The notes under the pieces: model-generated | Database searches by the model: none | What the model was told of the DNA's origin: nothing | The model's input: the letters and a program-made list of their open reading frames with translations, nothing else | From: Linanthus parryae | Lineage: Eukaryota; Streptophyta; Magnoliopsida; Ericales; Polemoniaceae | DNA: 64,000 bases | Assembly: GCA_023055425.1 (NCBI GenBank) | Contig: JALGPY010000009.1 | Coordinates: 16,619,775 to 16,683,774, forward strand | Direction: 5' to 3' | Made by a program: the position numbers and the translations under genes | Shown here: one piece after another, positions 32,702-45,793 of the stretch | How the letters are laid out: every line of letters starts with the position of its first letter | Position numbering within the stretch: the first letter of the stretch is position 1

Positions 32702-32789
32702 CTACGCTGTAGCAACGCTGCAGCCACGCTAACAGTGTCGTAGCCACCTCTAAAAAAAATTTGCCACGCAGCCAAATTTAGCCACGCAG
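32702..32789. repeat. CTACGCTG-type motifs in the pol-env spacer of D
   Basis: CTACGCTG (32702), CAACGCTG (32713) and CCACGCTA (32724) stand exactly 11 bp apart; two CCACGCAG words follow at 32764 and 32782. The 11-bp unit is that of D's own LTR array (46568-46666). The array is short and decayed and I see no convincing TATA box 84 bp away. Confidence 0.6.
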
Positions 32790-32794
32790 CCCGA

Positions 32795-32968
32795 GGGGTC
32801 AAACTGTACTTTCAGAAACTTGTGGGGGTCGAAGTGTACTTTCAGGAACTTTCGGGGATCCAGGTGTATAGTTCGAAAACTGTGGTGGTCGAAGTGTACT
32901 TTCTGAATCTTGTGGGGGTCCAAGTGGAGTTTCAAGAACTTAGGGGGGGGTCCAAGTGGAGTTTAGTG
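32795..32968 (+). repeat. 30-bp minisatellite, six copies, in D spacer
   Basis: The unit resembles GGGGTCCAAGTGTACTTTCA plus GGAACTTGTG. Copies start at about 32795, 32825, 32855, 32885, 32915 and 32947. It lies between the motif array and the ORF-1-like gene, has no counterpart in B, and is probably a replication-slippage product. Confidence 0.8.
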
Positions 32969-33586
32969 GACTGTTTTGAAAAAAAAAACAGTTGAAAATT
33001 CTGCACATATGCAGAATGGCCAGAGCCCCCTTTCCTCCATTATTACCCACTTGAAGCTTTCTCTCTCTCCATTTTCTCTCAACCTCCAAAATTCAAACTC
33101 CTCCAAATCAAGAACCAAGCACCTTTCTGGAATCCTCACGACCTCAGCATTCTACTAGTGTTTTCAGAATTGAAAAACACGGAGCAACAAAGTGTGGGGG
33201 TGAGGATAAAGTTTGAGAAAAATTCCTAGCAAAGCTTTAGATTCGTCAACTTCGGGTTGGATTCGGAAAAAACGCAAAGAAGGAACGTCGAAGAGGAGAT
33301 CGATGCCTACGCGGTGATCAGCTTGGATTTTTTTTTCCGGCGAGAAAAATTTTTCGGCGTCTTTTCCTGCGACGGAAAAATTTCAGAATTTTGCACTCGT
33401 TGACTAGCTCCGAGTGCTCAGGTTTAAATTTCCTTATCTCGATTTATTTTACGTTTTAGGTACGAACTCGTACCTGGGTCAAAATTTTGACTGCATTTTC
33501 TCTGTTTGCGTGAAAAAAGTATATATATATTTATATATATATATATATAATTTTTTTTCCTGCATTTTCTGCTGTATATTTCTACT
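32969..33586 (+). other. Leader region upstream of the ORF-1-like gene in D
   Basis: Non-coding. It contains an A run, an inverted repeat (ATTCTGCA/TGCAGAAT, 32998-33017), a pyrimidine-rich stretch (33058-33080), a polypurine-like AGTGTGGGGGTG at 33191-33202 and an AT dinucleotide run at 33520-33550. B has the same polypurine-like word between its internal TATA box and ORF (8194-8205). Confidence 0.6.
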
Positions 33587-35275
33587 ATGGATTGGACTGA
33601 CAGAACGGCAGTATTAGAGACCCTTTGGCACTTCCCGGTAGACCTAGAACGTCATGAAATTTATGATGAGTATTATGATAGCTATCGGTTTGTATGTGCT
33701 GAAGTCCATTTGCAGTACTTAAAAAAACAGGGTCAGGGGGTCACTCCTGATTTAAGATTTCAGACCAGTGAGGGAATGACTTCGGACATGGCACGCTTTG
33801 CTAATGAACATGACCTATTTGGAAGTACCTTAGAGAACTTTCCCGAGAGGGCCAGTTCCGCCCTGACCATAGAGTTTTTCTGTAACCTTATGTTTCAGGA
33901 ATTGGGTGAGGCGGCACATGACATCCATTGAGTTTATTGTCGTCGGACTTTTATTTGGCTGACTCCTATCGCTATTAGATGGGCATATGGCACGCCCTAT
34001 TTTGAAGGGGAATGTGCATATGCACAGATTCTGCGATACCCTCCATCTGATAGGGAGATTCTGAGGACATTATGTGCCGGGGCAGATGGGGCCCACTGGA
34101 CGTCGAACCATAGGATGAATTCTACATTTTTGAGTCCACCAGCCCGATGGTGGCAGGAGTGGGTTCTGAACCGTATTATAGGGATACAGCATGCGACCAT
34201 GTTAACATATGAGGTTGTACTCCTTATTTACTGCCTCATGAAGGGGTATGCGGTTGACATCCCGCACCAGATTTGGGCATCCATGAGAGCCCGAGCGGTG
34301 ACCTCCAGCCCGGAGGGTTTTCGGGTTTTGCAACCTGATTTTCTGACTAGCCACCCAGACTGAGATAGATGTTGTAGGCATGAGTGATTTACCTGCGCCT
34401 GTCCTGAGACCTTTCCATAGAGTCGGAGCAAGGACAGTTAGGAACCCCGGGGTACCGAGACATGGAGAGGCATCCGTCAACCTAGATGGTGACGATGATG
34501 ATGATGACCCCATGGACGAGGATGGGCATGAGTCAGTCCCTACCCCTGCCCCTGCACCTAGCAAACCCTCGACTCTTGAGAGGCGGGACCCTGTACATGA
34601 CCCTGCCCCTATCTCGAGTCGGTGGTCATCTCAGGATCGCCCTCACCTACCCCTTCCCCTACTGCTGCGAGGCGTTCCACACAGGAACGACCAGTCACGA
34701 GAGAGCCCCGGGTTCAACTCCATCGTTCTCTGTCCACTTATGAGTACGGTGATTCTAGTCGGTCAGCCCGTCCTGAGCCGAGCTAGCCTACCAGGCCATC
34801 TAGGGCCGCTTCTCCTGAGCCGAGCCAGCCTACCAGGCCATCTAGGGCCGATGACTTTGAGCCGAGCCGGCCTACCAGGACGTCTCGAGCTACTGACCCT
34901 GACCCGAGCCTGCCACCATGGGCCGTATATGAGCAGAAACTGACCCGGGTGGATGAGAGAACGAAGTCCGATAAGAAGTCCCTTAAAGATTTCTTCTCGA
35001 AGAAGTGTGGGAAGCTATGGAAGCTGTTTCAGCATAACCGTCGGACCACCCGGAAGGTGGCCAAGGATCAGGCTGCAGCTTTTACTAGCATGAGGGAGGA
35101 GAAGCGAGAGGCTGCTAGGAGCGCAGGACGAGAGGTCCCGCTTCCTCTGTATTTCCCAGCCACCTACTCCAGTGAGTTCTCGACCAGTTGGTCCGGTGAG
35201 GCTGAGTCGAGTCAACATGGCGATGACCCGGTCCCCGAGCAGTCGGATGGTCGGTCCAGTTCTGGGCCCTACTAA
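33587..35275 (+). pseudogene. Athila ORF-1-like gene at env position (element D), decayed
   Basis: Starts MDWTDRTAVLETLWHFPVDL. It aligns with the B protein at LCAG, ARWWQEWVLNRIIGIQ and LLIYCLMK. Lesions: TGA at 33929-33931 (Trp expected, as in the B segment SIDWIYC), a stop near 34361, and frameshifts near 34370 and 34945. The middle has an Asp-rich run (34487-34530) like that of B, then three to four 15-residue repeats around SRASLPGHLGP, then a Lys-rich helix-like stretch (34950-35110). No obvious signal peptide or membrane segment. Confidence 0.8.
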
Positions 35276-36811
35276 CCATCCCCGCGCACCAGGGCCTATC
35301 AGACGCCGCCAGCGCGAGCGCGCCGACGGGCCAGTATCGAGACCGGGACAGAGCCTAGAAGCCCTAGGTTCTGTTCCACCACCAGCTCACCGAGCACTCT
35401 GTCCGGTTCATCCGAGACCGGGTCAGACCCGCCTTCTGTACCCGATTATTCCATGTCATGAGGGCACGCCATCCCTTAGTGTGGGGGTGGGATTCGTGTA
35501 TGCATTAACCCGGTCTGCAAATTTTTTCGTATTTATTTGCAGTTTTGAGTCTTATTTTATCGAGTCAGCACGTTTTCTTTATTTGAATCTACCCACCATC
35601 TTTTTCTGACCTTGCATTGTGTATAAAAAAAAATATGAAAATTCCTAAAAATTAAAAAACCCGAAAATTTTGAGAAATGGCAATCGTAATAACGGAATCT
35701 GGAGAGAAATCAATGATAGTCCTTTGACAGAGAAGAAAACTTGCACCGAGGTACAGTAGATAGGTGAGAGCCAGTGTGCCTTGGAATCCGCGAGTAGTTA
35801 TCGCCTGAGCTAAGGATCTGACTAGTTGCCACACCACCGTCACTTAGGTAGTCGACAACCCGCCCACGGGCGACGTCACGGTCATCGCATCTTTTGATGG
35901 AGCGATTGGCTATCAAGGGACCTCACGTCCAGTTTCTTACCCTTAGGTCCAAATAGTAAACCCGTTTGAAGCCGTTTACCCCTTTTATTCATAGCCACTA
36001 TAGCTTAGGAAGCCTTCTTTTAGACCTTCAGCAGTCGTTAATTGGCCATTATACGCGTTATGGCATAGGGAGTGAGTTAGGGCGGGTTTTAGATAGGAGA
36101 GCTTCATGACATATCAGTTTTGGACAGTTTGACATTGAAACGTTTTTCGAGGGAAGGACAGGGTGAGTTAGTGGCGACTGCATTAATTTGCGGAGGTGGA
36201 TCACTGCATTACATAGTGACCACAGGTGGAGTTAGTCGCATGCGAGTATCTTTCCGCACAAACTGGGTTCCGGGGGTTGTGGGGTCAATTGGTGGTCGTG
36301 CTGTTTTTTCACATCTTTGGTGATGAGGAGGTTCGGTGGGACTGCACAGTATCATTCCGACTACAGGATCAACTCTTCAGGATTAGTGTGGGGGTACTTC
36401 ACATCAGGACATTTTTCGTACCCCACGACAGTATTTTATTTCTACCCACTCAGCTTTAGCCAATTTTGTTTATTATCATTCTTGTATTTGCTTGTGTATA
36501 TATCGAAAAAAAAATGAAAAAAAAAAACAAAAAAAAAATGATGAAAAAAAAGAAAAAAAACAAAGTTCTAGCTTTACAGTTTTTCAGTTATTTTTGTTAT
36601 TTAGTCGAAAAGCTGAGTTGGTAGCACAATTTTTGAGACATTTGCACCTCTTCACATTGGTGGCCGCGAGAACGGCGAAGACACACCGGGGGATAGGGAG
36701 AATGAGAAAGCAGGAACTTAGGTGTTCGGTCAGTTTTTCGGGATCTCTGTGAGGGGTGTGAGTTTGGGGAATTGTGAGAATGTCATAACAAGTAGGATTG
36801 TGCCTTACCTT

Positions 36812-36870
<59 letters not shown>

Positions 36871-36945
36871 CGTACCTGTTAGACCTAGAACCTTGATTCG
36901 GAAATAGCTCGGATGGTAGGCTAGGGATTTTCTCAGGTTGATAAC
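35276..36945 (+). other. 3' non-coding region of element D
   Basis: No supported ORF. Shared with C and F: CACCACCGTCACTTAGGTAG at 35832, CCTCACGTCC near 35921, GTGGCCGCGAGAACGGC at 36660-36676. Polypurine-like words AGTGTGGGGGT occur at 35478 and 36385. A-rich runs lie at 36506-36560. It ends with ATAAC (36941-36945), the target duplication of element E. Confidence 0.7.
36813..36870. repeat. (AC)n-(AT)n microsatellite
   Basis: About 20 AC units (36813-36852) followed directly by about 9 AT units (36853-36870), inside the 3' non-coding region of D. Confidence 0.95.
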
Positions 36946-38365
36946 TGTAGGGTTTTGATTCATGGATGCGCAACGGAAACAAAATAACCATGCAAAACCC
37001 TCCAAGGATCACAAGTCAAGAGACATAACGATGGTAAAAGAAGAAATCAATTACACACCTTAGGGTTCTCCTTTGATGACTTCAAACGCGAATTGTGTCA
37101 CGTTCTCTATGGTTGATCCACGCCTAGAGTTGATCCTAGATCTCCCAAGTCCTTGGTGCTAGCCCAGAAAGAGGAAGAGGAAGAAAAATCACACAAAACG
37201 AGACCAAAAAGGGGCTCAGCCTCCTTTGTGGCCGACGGGATGGGGCGGCGGCAAGAGGGGCGGTCGGGCTCCTCTTGTTGCTTGCTCTCTCTCCTTTTGT
37301 TCTCTCCTACTCTAGTTATGTTCAATAATGAGCATAAGGTATGGGAAGGAAGGAAGGAAGGTCCTTTATATAGTCCAACAACTCCTTGCCAACTACCTAA
37401 AGGACTTATTCTAGTCCTACTAGAATTCAATTTAGTCCCTTCCTTGCAAATTAGTCCCTACTAAGTTTGCAAGGTTTTGAAAAGTGATCCTTCTAATTAA
37501 TTAATCCAATTAATTAATTCCCAAATCTAGTTCAACTCTATATAGCGTGTGACCCCATAGGTTCTATCTAGTTGGTAGCAACTATTTGCTAATATGGAGC
37601 GGTTTCTAGCAAAACATCCATTCTAGCCAACTAATAGAATAGTCATCTTGAAAACCTTTGTACAAGTAATTGTCTCATCCATTTGTTTCCATATCCGGAT
37701 TGGACACGAGACATACAAGTCACACTCGTATATCCAATCCATAGTTTCTCGATCCATGGGAATAGCCTTATTCGTGCAAATAACATGAATATCCCATATT
37801 GATTTATTTGAGTCTGGCCAGACATTCTATAAGCACTATCCCTCGAGTGGCCTAGGATATTTGCTCCCGTTATGAGGGAGGGACAAATTCTATCTACGTC
37901 CACTACGATCTCTAAGCTTGCTTCTTATTGTATCCAGTACACGCCTTTATAACTACCCAGTTACGGTGTAGCGTTTAACGCTACCAAAATCACAATAATC
38001 CACAACTAGAATATCTTTTGACTTCAAGTCTAAGGATGACAATACCATTGCACCGCGAGAAGCGCTTGTGACTCAACATAACATGTATGTAGCCTTCTCG
38101 GAGATGGGTCAATCCAGTGCAACATTACCCCTAATGCACACCTATGTGTTGGATCGTGATATCTCCATATCAATCCAACCCCATACTAGTCTATAGATGA
38201 TTGTCCCATTAATCATTATACTGGACTAGGGATATTTAAGATAAACAACACAATTTTAAATCTAAGGACCTCATTATATTAAATATCCAATAAATAATAA
38301 ATGAATTTCTAGCCACAAATAAATTCATACTAAACTAGATTGCCTCTAGGGCATCTATTCCAACA
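36946..38365 (-). repeat. 3' LTR of copia element E
   Basis: 1420 bp; minus strand TGTTGGAATAG...CCCTACA. TATA box TATATAAAGG (minus) near 37365. Matches 44005-45424 with few differences. Confidence 0.93.
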
Positions 38366-38378
38366 GTCTCCCACTTGC
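38366..38378 (-). other. Polypurine tract of element E
   Basis: GCAAGTGGGAGAC on the minus strand, next to the 3' LTR. Confidence 0.85.
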
Positions 38379-38379
38379 A

Positions 38380-41300
38380 CTAGAGCCAATCTGGCGCATC
38401 TCGTATGCCCATACTCCTAGTGTGCCCTTCATGCTTCCACTGCGTGATCGGCTTTGTAAGCGGGTCTGACAGATTCTCATCTGTAGGAATCTTGCATATC
38501 TGAACGTCTCCTCTATCGATAATATCTCGAATCAGATGAAACTTCCTGAGCACGTGTTTGGACTTCTGGTGCGACCTGGGTTCCTTAGATTGCGCGATCG
38601 CCCCAGTGTTGTCACAGTACAACTCGACTGGATCCGCAATGCTAGGACCACACCAAGTTCAGAAACAAACTTTCTGATCCAAACAGCTTCCTTTGCTGCG
38701 CTATTTGCAGCAATGTACTCAGCCTCTGTTGTAGAATCAGCTACCGTCTCTTGCTTGGAACTCTTCCAGCTCACCGCAGCTCCATTCAGGCAAAACACAT
38801 ATCCCAACTGTAATCTATAGTCATCTCTGTCGGTTTGGAAGCTTGCATCAGTGTAACCCCTTACACGCAACTCTTCCTCACCGCCAAATATCAAGAAAGC
38901 ATCCTTAGTTCTTCTCAAGTACTTTAGGATATTCTTGACTGCAATCCAGTGACTCTCACCCGGATTGGATTGGTATCTGCTTGTCATACTGAAGGCATAT
39001 GACACATCTGGTCTAGTACATAACATGGCGTACATGATAGATCCTATGGCCGAGGCATAGGGAATTCTACTCATGCGTTCCTTCTCAATCTCATTGGAAG
39101 GACAACCATTTTCGATAGAGTGATTCCATGTGACATGGGCAAGAATCCCTTCTTGGAATCTTGCATGTTAAACCGTTTCAACACCTTGTCAATATATGTA
39201 CTTTGACTTAGGCCTAGCAACCTCTTAGATCTATCTCTATAGATCTTTATACCGAGTATATGGGCTGCTTCCCCTAAGTACTTCATTGAGAAACACTTCC
39301 CTAGCCAATCTTTAACAGATTGTAGCATGGGAACGCCATTTCCAATGAGTAGTATGTCATCTACATACAAGACCAGAAAAGCTACAGAGCTCCCACTAAC
39401 CTTCTTGTAGACACAAGACTCATCTTCGTTTCTGATGAAGACAAAATCTTTGACCACTTCATCAAAACGTCGATTCCAACTCCTAGAAGCTTGCTTCAAT
39501 CCATAAATGGATCGTTGCAGCTTACAAAATCTGTCTTGTATGTAGATGACAAACTACTCCTAGAAGCTTGCTTTGGATCCTCAAAACCCTCCGGCTGTAT
39601 CATATACACGTCGTCGAGGAGATTCCCATAAAGGAATGCTGTTTTGACGTCCATCTGCCAAATCTCATAGTCATGGTATGCTGCAATCGCAAGTAGGATT
39701 CGGATGGATTTGGTCATAGCGACTAGTGAAAAGGTTTCATCATAGTCAATACCATGAATCTGTCTGAATCCTTTAGCCACCAATCGGCCCTTATAGGTAA
39801 TCACATTACCATCCATGTCGATCTTCTTCTTGAAGACCCACTTGCACCCTATAGGCCGCACGCCATCGGGTGGTTCCACCAAAGTCCATACTTTGTTGGT
39901 ATACATGGATTCCATCTCGGATCTCATGGCTTCTAGCCACTTCTGAGAGTCTGGGCCATTCATGGACTCCTCATAGGTAGTAGGCTCATCATCTATGAGC
40001 ATCGTGTCACCGGAATCGGTCACGAGAAGTCCATACCTCTCGGGTTTCTGGCGCACTCTACTAGATCTACGAAGCTCTTGTGTTACCTGAACAGGTTGCT
40101 CCAAAACTGCTTGTGGTTCCTGTTCATGTTCCATAATCGGTTCAGTGTTTTGTGGTTCTTGAACCTCTTCAAGTTCTACATTCCTCCCACTTGCTTCTTT
40201 AGAGACAAACTCTCTTTCTAGAAACACGCCAGTCCACGCAACAAACACTTTGTTCTCGGTTGGATTGTAGAAGTAGTATCCCTTAGTTTCCTTAGGGTAC
40301 CCCACAAATTTACACTTATCCGATTTCGGCACTAGCTTGTCTGATTGTAAACGCTTTACATAGACATCGCAGCCCCAAATCCTCATGAACGACAGTGTGG
40401 GACGCCTCCCACTCCACATCTCATATGGTGTCTTCATGACTGATTTAGATGGAACACGGTTAATGGTGAAAGCTGCACTTAATAGAGCGAAGCCCCAAAA
40501 TGATAAAGGAAGATCGGTTTGACACATCATAGATCGAACCATATCCAATAGGGTTCGATTCCTCCTCTCGGACACGCCATTCCATTGTGGCGTTCCGGGT
40601 GGAGTGAGTTGGGACACGATCCCACACTCTCTAAGATAGTCGTCAAACTCTTGGCTTAAGTATTCTCCTCCACGATCCGATCGTATAACCTTGATACTTT
40701 TGCCAAGTTGCTTCTCTACTTCATTCTTGAATTCTTTGAACACTTCAAAGGATTCAGATTTTGCCCTCATGAGGTACACAAATCCATATCTACTGTAATC
40801 ATCAGTAAATGTAATGAAGTAGACATAACCACCCCTGGCATGCGTGGAAAATGGCCCACACACATCAGTATGTATGAGCGCCAATTGCTCACTAGTCCTC
40901 TCACCTTTCTTATTGAAAGGGGACTTTGTCATTTTTCCCAATAAACAAGCCTCACATGTCTCATATGATTCAAAATCAAATGAGTCTAGTAATCCATCCT
41001 TATGGAGTCCAGATACACGTTTCTCATTTATGTGGCCTAAACGACAGTGCCATAAATAAGCAGGATTTAAATCATTTATTTTAATCTGCTTGGTATTAAT
41101 GTTGTAGACAGGATTGCTTAGATCAAGGACGTAAAGTCCATTAAATAATTGCGCACTAAAATAGTGAAGATTATTTAAATAAAAGGAACAACAATTGTTC
41201 TTTATTGAAATAATAAAACCATCCTTGTCCAAACAAGAAATAGAAATAATGTTTCTGCTCATAGCAGGCACAAAATATCAATTATTTATTCTAAAACTAA

Positions 41301-42357
41301 TCCTGAAGGTAGAGATAGCTCGCACACGCCTATGGCCAACGCAACAACCTTTGCTTCGTTCCCAGCGCGTAGATCTACCTCTCCTTTAGACAATCTTCTA
41401 CTTCACTTTAGATCCTGCATATTTCGACAAATATGAGATCCACATCCAGTATCTAATACCCATGATAAAGAGACAGTTAAATTGACATCCACAACAAAAA
41501 TACCTGGTGGTGGTGGAATCACTATTCCAAGCCTCTTGTCCTCCAGATATTTTGGGCAGTTCCTCCTCCAGTGTCCAGGCTGACTGAAGTAGTGACACTC
41601 ACCTTTAGTCACACCTTTGGCAATGCCACAAACAGGCTTAAGGACAGGTTCCTTGGACTTGGCAACTGACTTGCCTTTGCCCTTGGAGGATGAGGCAAAC
41701 CTTTTGCCCTTTCCTTTATGTACCATCATAATGGCCTTGCCCTTTACCCTTGTTGATGCTCTGTTCTGCTGTTCTCAACATATTGAGTAAATCTGGCAGT
41801 GGTTTTACGATCTCGTTCATGTTATAGTTCATGATGAACTGTCCATAACTATCGGGCAACGATTGCAACACGAGATCGGTTGCCAACTCTTGGCCGACCG
41901 GGAACCCTAGTCGGGCGAGATTCTCCAAGTACCCGATCATACGGAGTACATGGGGTCCCACCGGGTTCCCTTCTGCCAGATGACACTTGAACAGTGCCTT
42001 AGAGACCTCATACCTCTCTACCCTTGCCTGCTCTTGGAAGAGATGCTTCAGATGCTCGATCATATCGACATCATTCATGTTTTCGTGTTGCTTCTGAAGC
42101 TCAGAAGTCATGGTGCATAGCATAAGGCAGGCCGCATCATTAGCGTCATCAACACGCTTTTGATACGCCTTTAGGGCAGCAGGTGTTTGGTTCTCTGGAC
42201 CTTCTGGAACATGCTCCTCTATTGCGTACAGTTTCTTCTCTTGCTTGAGAACAATTCTCAAGTTTCTGTACCAATCAAGAAAGATGGTTCCAGAGAGCTT
42301 GTCCTTCTCAAGGACAGATCGTAGGGAATGTTGTGAACTCGATGAGTTGTTTGCCAT
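38380..42357 (-). pseudogene. copia gag-pol polyprotein of element E, lightly damaged
   Basis: Start ATG at 42357 (MANNSSSSQH). Order: UBN2-type gag, zinc knuckle (CHYFSQPGHWRRNC, with the second Cys replaced by Phe-Ser), protease (VLDTGCGSH), GAG-pre-integrase, integrase (HTDVCGPF, FTDDYSRYG, SERRNRTLLD), RT (YVDD, 39356-39367), RNase H (YTDASF, TEAEYIA, CDNTGAI), ending DAPDWL at 38380. Lesions: a frameshift near 41720, a stop at 41403-41405, a local duplication of about 75 bp near 39480-39570 that breaks RT, and frameshifts near 39100 and 38630. Not functional as it stands. Confidence 0.9.
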
Positions 42358-43987
42358 TTGGAATTCTACAAAAGGAAAATACGCAAGTTTTAGTATTTGT
42401 GAATTTTGACTGTATTCAATAATGGCTAGTTTATTAAATATAGCTCCCACTATTTTTCTACGGATTAATATCCCTCAAGATATTAATGCGGAAAATATCC
42501 TTATATTTTCTAGTGGGCCAAGATCCATGTTTCACATCCTTATGAGCTTGCTTTGGCAAGTCACCCATAATTCGACTACTTTAGGTAGGAACAATTCCAA
42601 TTGCATTGCTTATGCAACTCTTGGTTCAATTGGGCAAATCCCAATTGATTGCCTCTAGGTTTCTTAATCATATTAATAGCCCAGTTGTGTTCAACCTCTT
42701 ATTTAAACAATTGCACATTGTTACGTGCCATCGCATTCCATCATTATGAACCATGTCGCCATGCTTTGGCACGCACGAACTTGATAAATAATGATGATAA
42801 TGAGTGTTTAAATAACGACAAGGCAAGAACACAATATTTTAATTTTGAGGGATTTTAAATTCAATTTTATTTGTTTTGCTGATCAAAATAAACTAATCTA
42901 TCTATTTGAGTTTGGGCACAACTCCAAATAATAGATCCGGGTTGTCTAATTATCTTATTATCCTAATTGCATGCATCATCCATACACCAACCACACAAAA
43001 ATTAGACAATAAAGTAAACAACCACAAAACAGAAATTAAACGTGATGTGGATATGGCCTTTTCTAGACTAAGATAATTCCAAGTCAATGGAATTATCTAT
43101 GAACCTTATAACAAACACATCTCCATGCGTCTTGATCTTTTGGTCCATCCTTCATAGTCATGTGGAATGCTCCATGCTCCATGCTCCGTCTTTTGTGGCT
43201 CCTTTGGATTTGGGCTTCTTTTCTTCAAACTTGGCCAACAATCTACTTTATCTAGCACTAGTTAACTTCTATACTAAATAAAATAAATCTCACAAGTTGA
43301 GGAAAAAATGGCACGCAGGCCATAAAACCCTAATTAATTATTACAATTAATTGATCAGCTGGCAAGCCGTAAAACCAAACCACAAAATTAAACATCCACA
43401 TCAAACCACATCCTAAGGCCATATCCAATCACCATGAGAATTGCACATAAACAGTTAAAATCCAATTTTAACGCGCTTGGTCAATTTTAATTGATTTTAG
43501 GATTTCTAGGGTTAAAACGGTCCATGGGCCCAACAATCAAATTGCCCGGGCCCAATAAGATGAACCACAAAGCCCTAGGGCCGGCCCGGCCCAAAACCCA
43601 CACGCCTAGGCCGCGGGTTAGGGCCGCCCGGACCCTAGGGCGGCCAATCTTGGGCGGCAAGCATGAGGTGCGGTCCCCTAGGGGGGCGAACCTCCTTGAG
43701 GGAGTTGTTTCCAAAGCAACTCCCTTGCTTGGTGCCCAAGTTTGGTTGTTTCCTTGTTTTGGGAGAACTCCTTCTTCCCCAAGGATGCCCAAACCCTAGA
43801 TCTAAGATCCTAAAATTTCTCAAACTCATCAACTCATGCATCCAATGCAAAAATTAGATCTTGTTATGATAGATTATTGACAAATTGCATCCCATGCTTG
43901 ATTTGTCTTGTTTTACGCGATAAACAATCAATTTAAGGTGTAAAACAACAAAACGTAACACATAAACCACGTTTATGCTCTACGACA

Positions 43988-44003
43988 TGTGGCTCTGATA
44001 CCA
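43988..44003 (-). other. Primer binding site (initiator tRNA-Met) of element E
   Basis: TGGTATCAGAGCCACA on the minus strand, one base from the 5' LTR end at 44005. Confidence 0.92.
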
Positions 44004-44004
44004 C

Positions 44005-45424
44005 TGTAGGGTTTTGATTCATGGATGCGCAACGGAAACAAAATAACCATGCAAAACCCTCCAAGGATCACAAGTCAAGAGACATAACGATGGTAAAAGA
44101 AGAAATCAATTACACACCTTAGGGTTCTCCTTTGATGACTTCAAACGCGAATTGTGTCACGTTCTCTATGGTTGATCCACGCCTAGAGTTGATCCTAGAT
44201 CTCCCAAGTCCTTGGTGCTAGCCCGGAAAGAGGAAGAGAAAGAAAAATCACGCAAAACGAGACCAAAAAGGGGCTCAGCCTCCTTTGTGGCCGACGGGAT
44301 GGGGCGGTGGCAAGAGGGGCGGTCGGGCTCCTCTTGTTGCTTGCTCTCTCTCCTTTTGTTCTCTCCCACTCTAGTTATGTTCAATAATGAGCATAAGTTG
44401 TGGGAAGGAAGGAAGGAAGGTCCTTTATATAGTCCAACAACTCCTTGCCAACTACCTAAATGACTTATTCTAGTCCTACTAGAATTCAATTTAGTCCCTT
44501 CCTTGCAAATTAGTCCCTACTAAGTTTGCAAGGTTTTGCAAAGTGATCCTTCTAATTAATTAATCCAATTAATTAATTCCCAAATCTAGTTCAACTCTAT
44601 ATAGCGTGTGACCCCATAGGTTCTATCTAGTTGGTAGCAACTATTTGCTAATATGGAGCGGTTTCTAGCAAAACATCCATTCTAGCCAACTAATAGAATA
44701 GTCATCTTGACAACCTTTGTACAAGTAATTGTCTCATCCCTTTGTCTCCATATCCGGATTGGACACGAGACATACAAGTCACACTCGTATATCCAATCCA
44801 TAGTTTCTCGATCCATGGGAATAGCCTTATTCGTGCAAATAACATCAATATCCCATATTGATTTATTTGAGTCTGGCCAGACATTCTATAAGCACTATCC
44901 CTCGAGTGGCCTTGGATATTTGCTCCCGTTATGAGGGAGGGACAAATTCTATCTACGTCCACTACGATCTCTAAGCTTGCTTCTTATTGTATCCAGTACA
45001 CGCCTTTATAACTACCCAGTTACGGTGTAGCGTTTAACGCTACCAAAATCACAATAATCCACAACTAGAATATCTTTTGACTTCAAGTCTAAGGATGACA
45101 ATACCATTGCACCGCGAGAAGCGCTTGTGACTCAACATAACATGTATGTAGCCTTCTCGGAGATGGGTCAATCCAGTGCAACATTACCCCTAATGCACAC
45201 CTATGTGTTGGATCGTGATATCTCCATATCAATCCAACCCCATACTAGTCTATAGATGATTGTCCCATTAATCATTATACTGGACTAGGGATATTTAAGA
45301 TAAACAACACAATTTTAAATCTAAGGACTTCATTATATTAAATATCCAATAAATAATAAATGAATTTCTAGCCACAAATAAATTCATACTAAACTAGATT
45401 GCCTCTAGGGCATCTATTCCAACA
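44005..45424 (-). repeat. 5' LTR of copia element E
   Basis: 1420 bp, same length as the 3' LTR. Right edge TTCCAACA then target duplication ATAAC. Confidence 0.93.
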
Positions 45425-45429
45425 ATAAC

Positions 45430-45793
45430 AAGAGTAACAGTACTTGGAGCCAGAGCTTGTTTCCACCAAGAAATCTGTTCAGACATACCGATGGCTTGCA
45501 GGGAAGTATTTTCTTAAAAAGGGTGAGGTCTCAAGGACACACTGGTTACGAGATTGCCCGATCTCGCTAAAAATAATTTTGTCTTGTGTACGTTTTGAGT
45601 TTTTGTCTATCGAGTCAGTGTATATTCTGTTCTGAGTCGGTCTTTCTATCGAGTCGTCTGGTTGTAAAGGTCGGGTCAACAGAGTATGCAATGAAGTGAT
45701 GCAAAGGTACAGTTTGCAAAAGCAGGTTAGTTGCAAGACAGAGTTGTATGCAAGGGGTTGCTCGGGACGAGCAATGTTTAATATGGGGGTATT
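45430..45793 (+). other. 3' terminal interior of element D with two hairpins and polypurine tract
   Basis: Resumes D after E. An inverted repeat CGAGATTG-CC-CGATCTCG lies at 45549-45566. A second hairpin with TTGCTCG/CGAGCAA arms and GGA loop lies at 45758-45774. Then AATATGGGGGTATT (polypurine tract) reaches the LTR at 45794. Confidence 0.8.

Larger units (their letters stand above)
36946..45424 (-). mobile_element. Ty1/copia LTR retrotransposon E, nearly full length
   Basis: 8479 bp on the minus strand with both LTRs (1420 bp each), primer site, polypurine tract and a polyprotein with a handful of lesions. Target duplication ATAAC lies at 36941-36945 and 45425-45429. It is the same family as A (about nine in ten residues shared by eye) and serves as the uninterrupted reference for A. 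The two LTRs differ by few substitutions, so it is younger than A. Confidence 0.93.
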
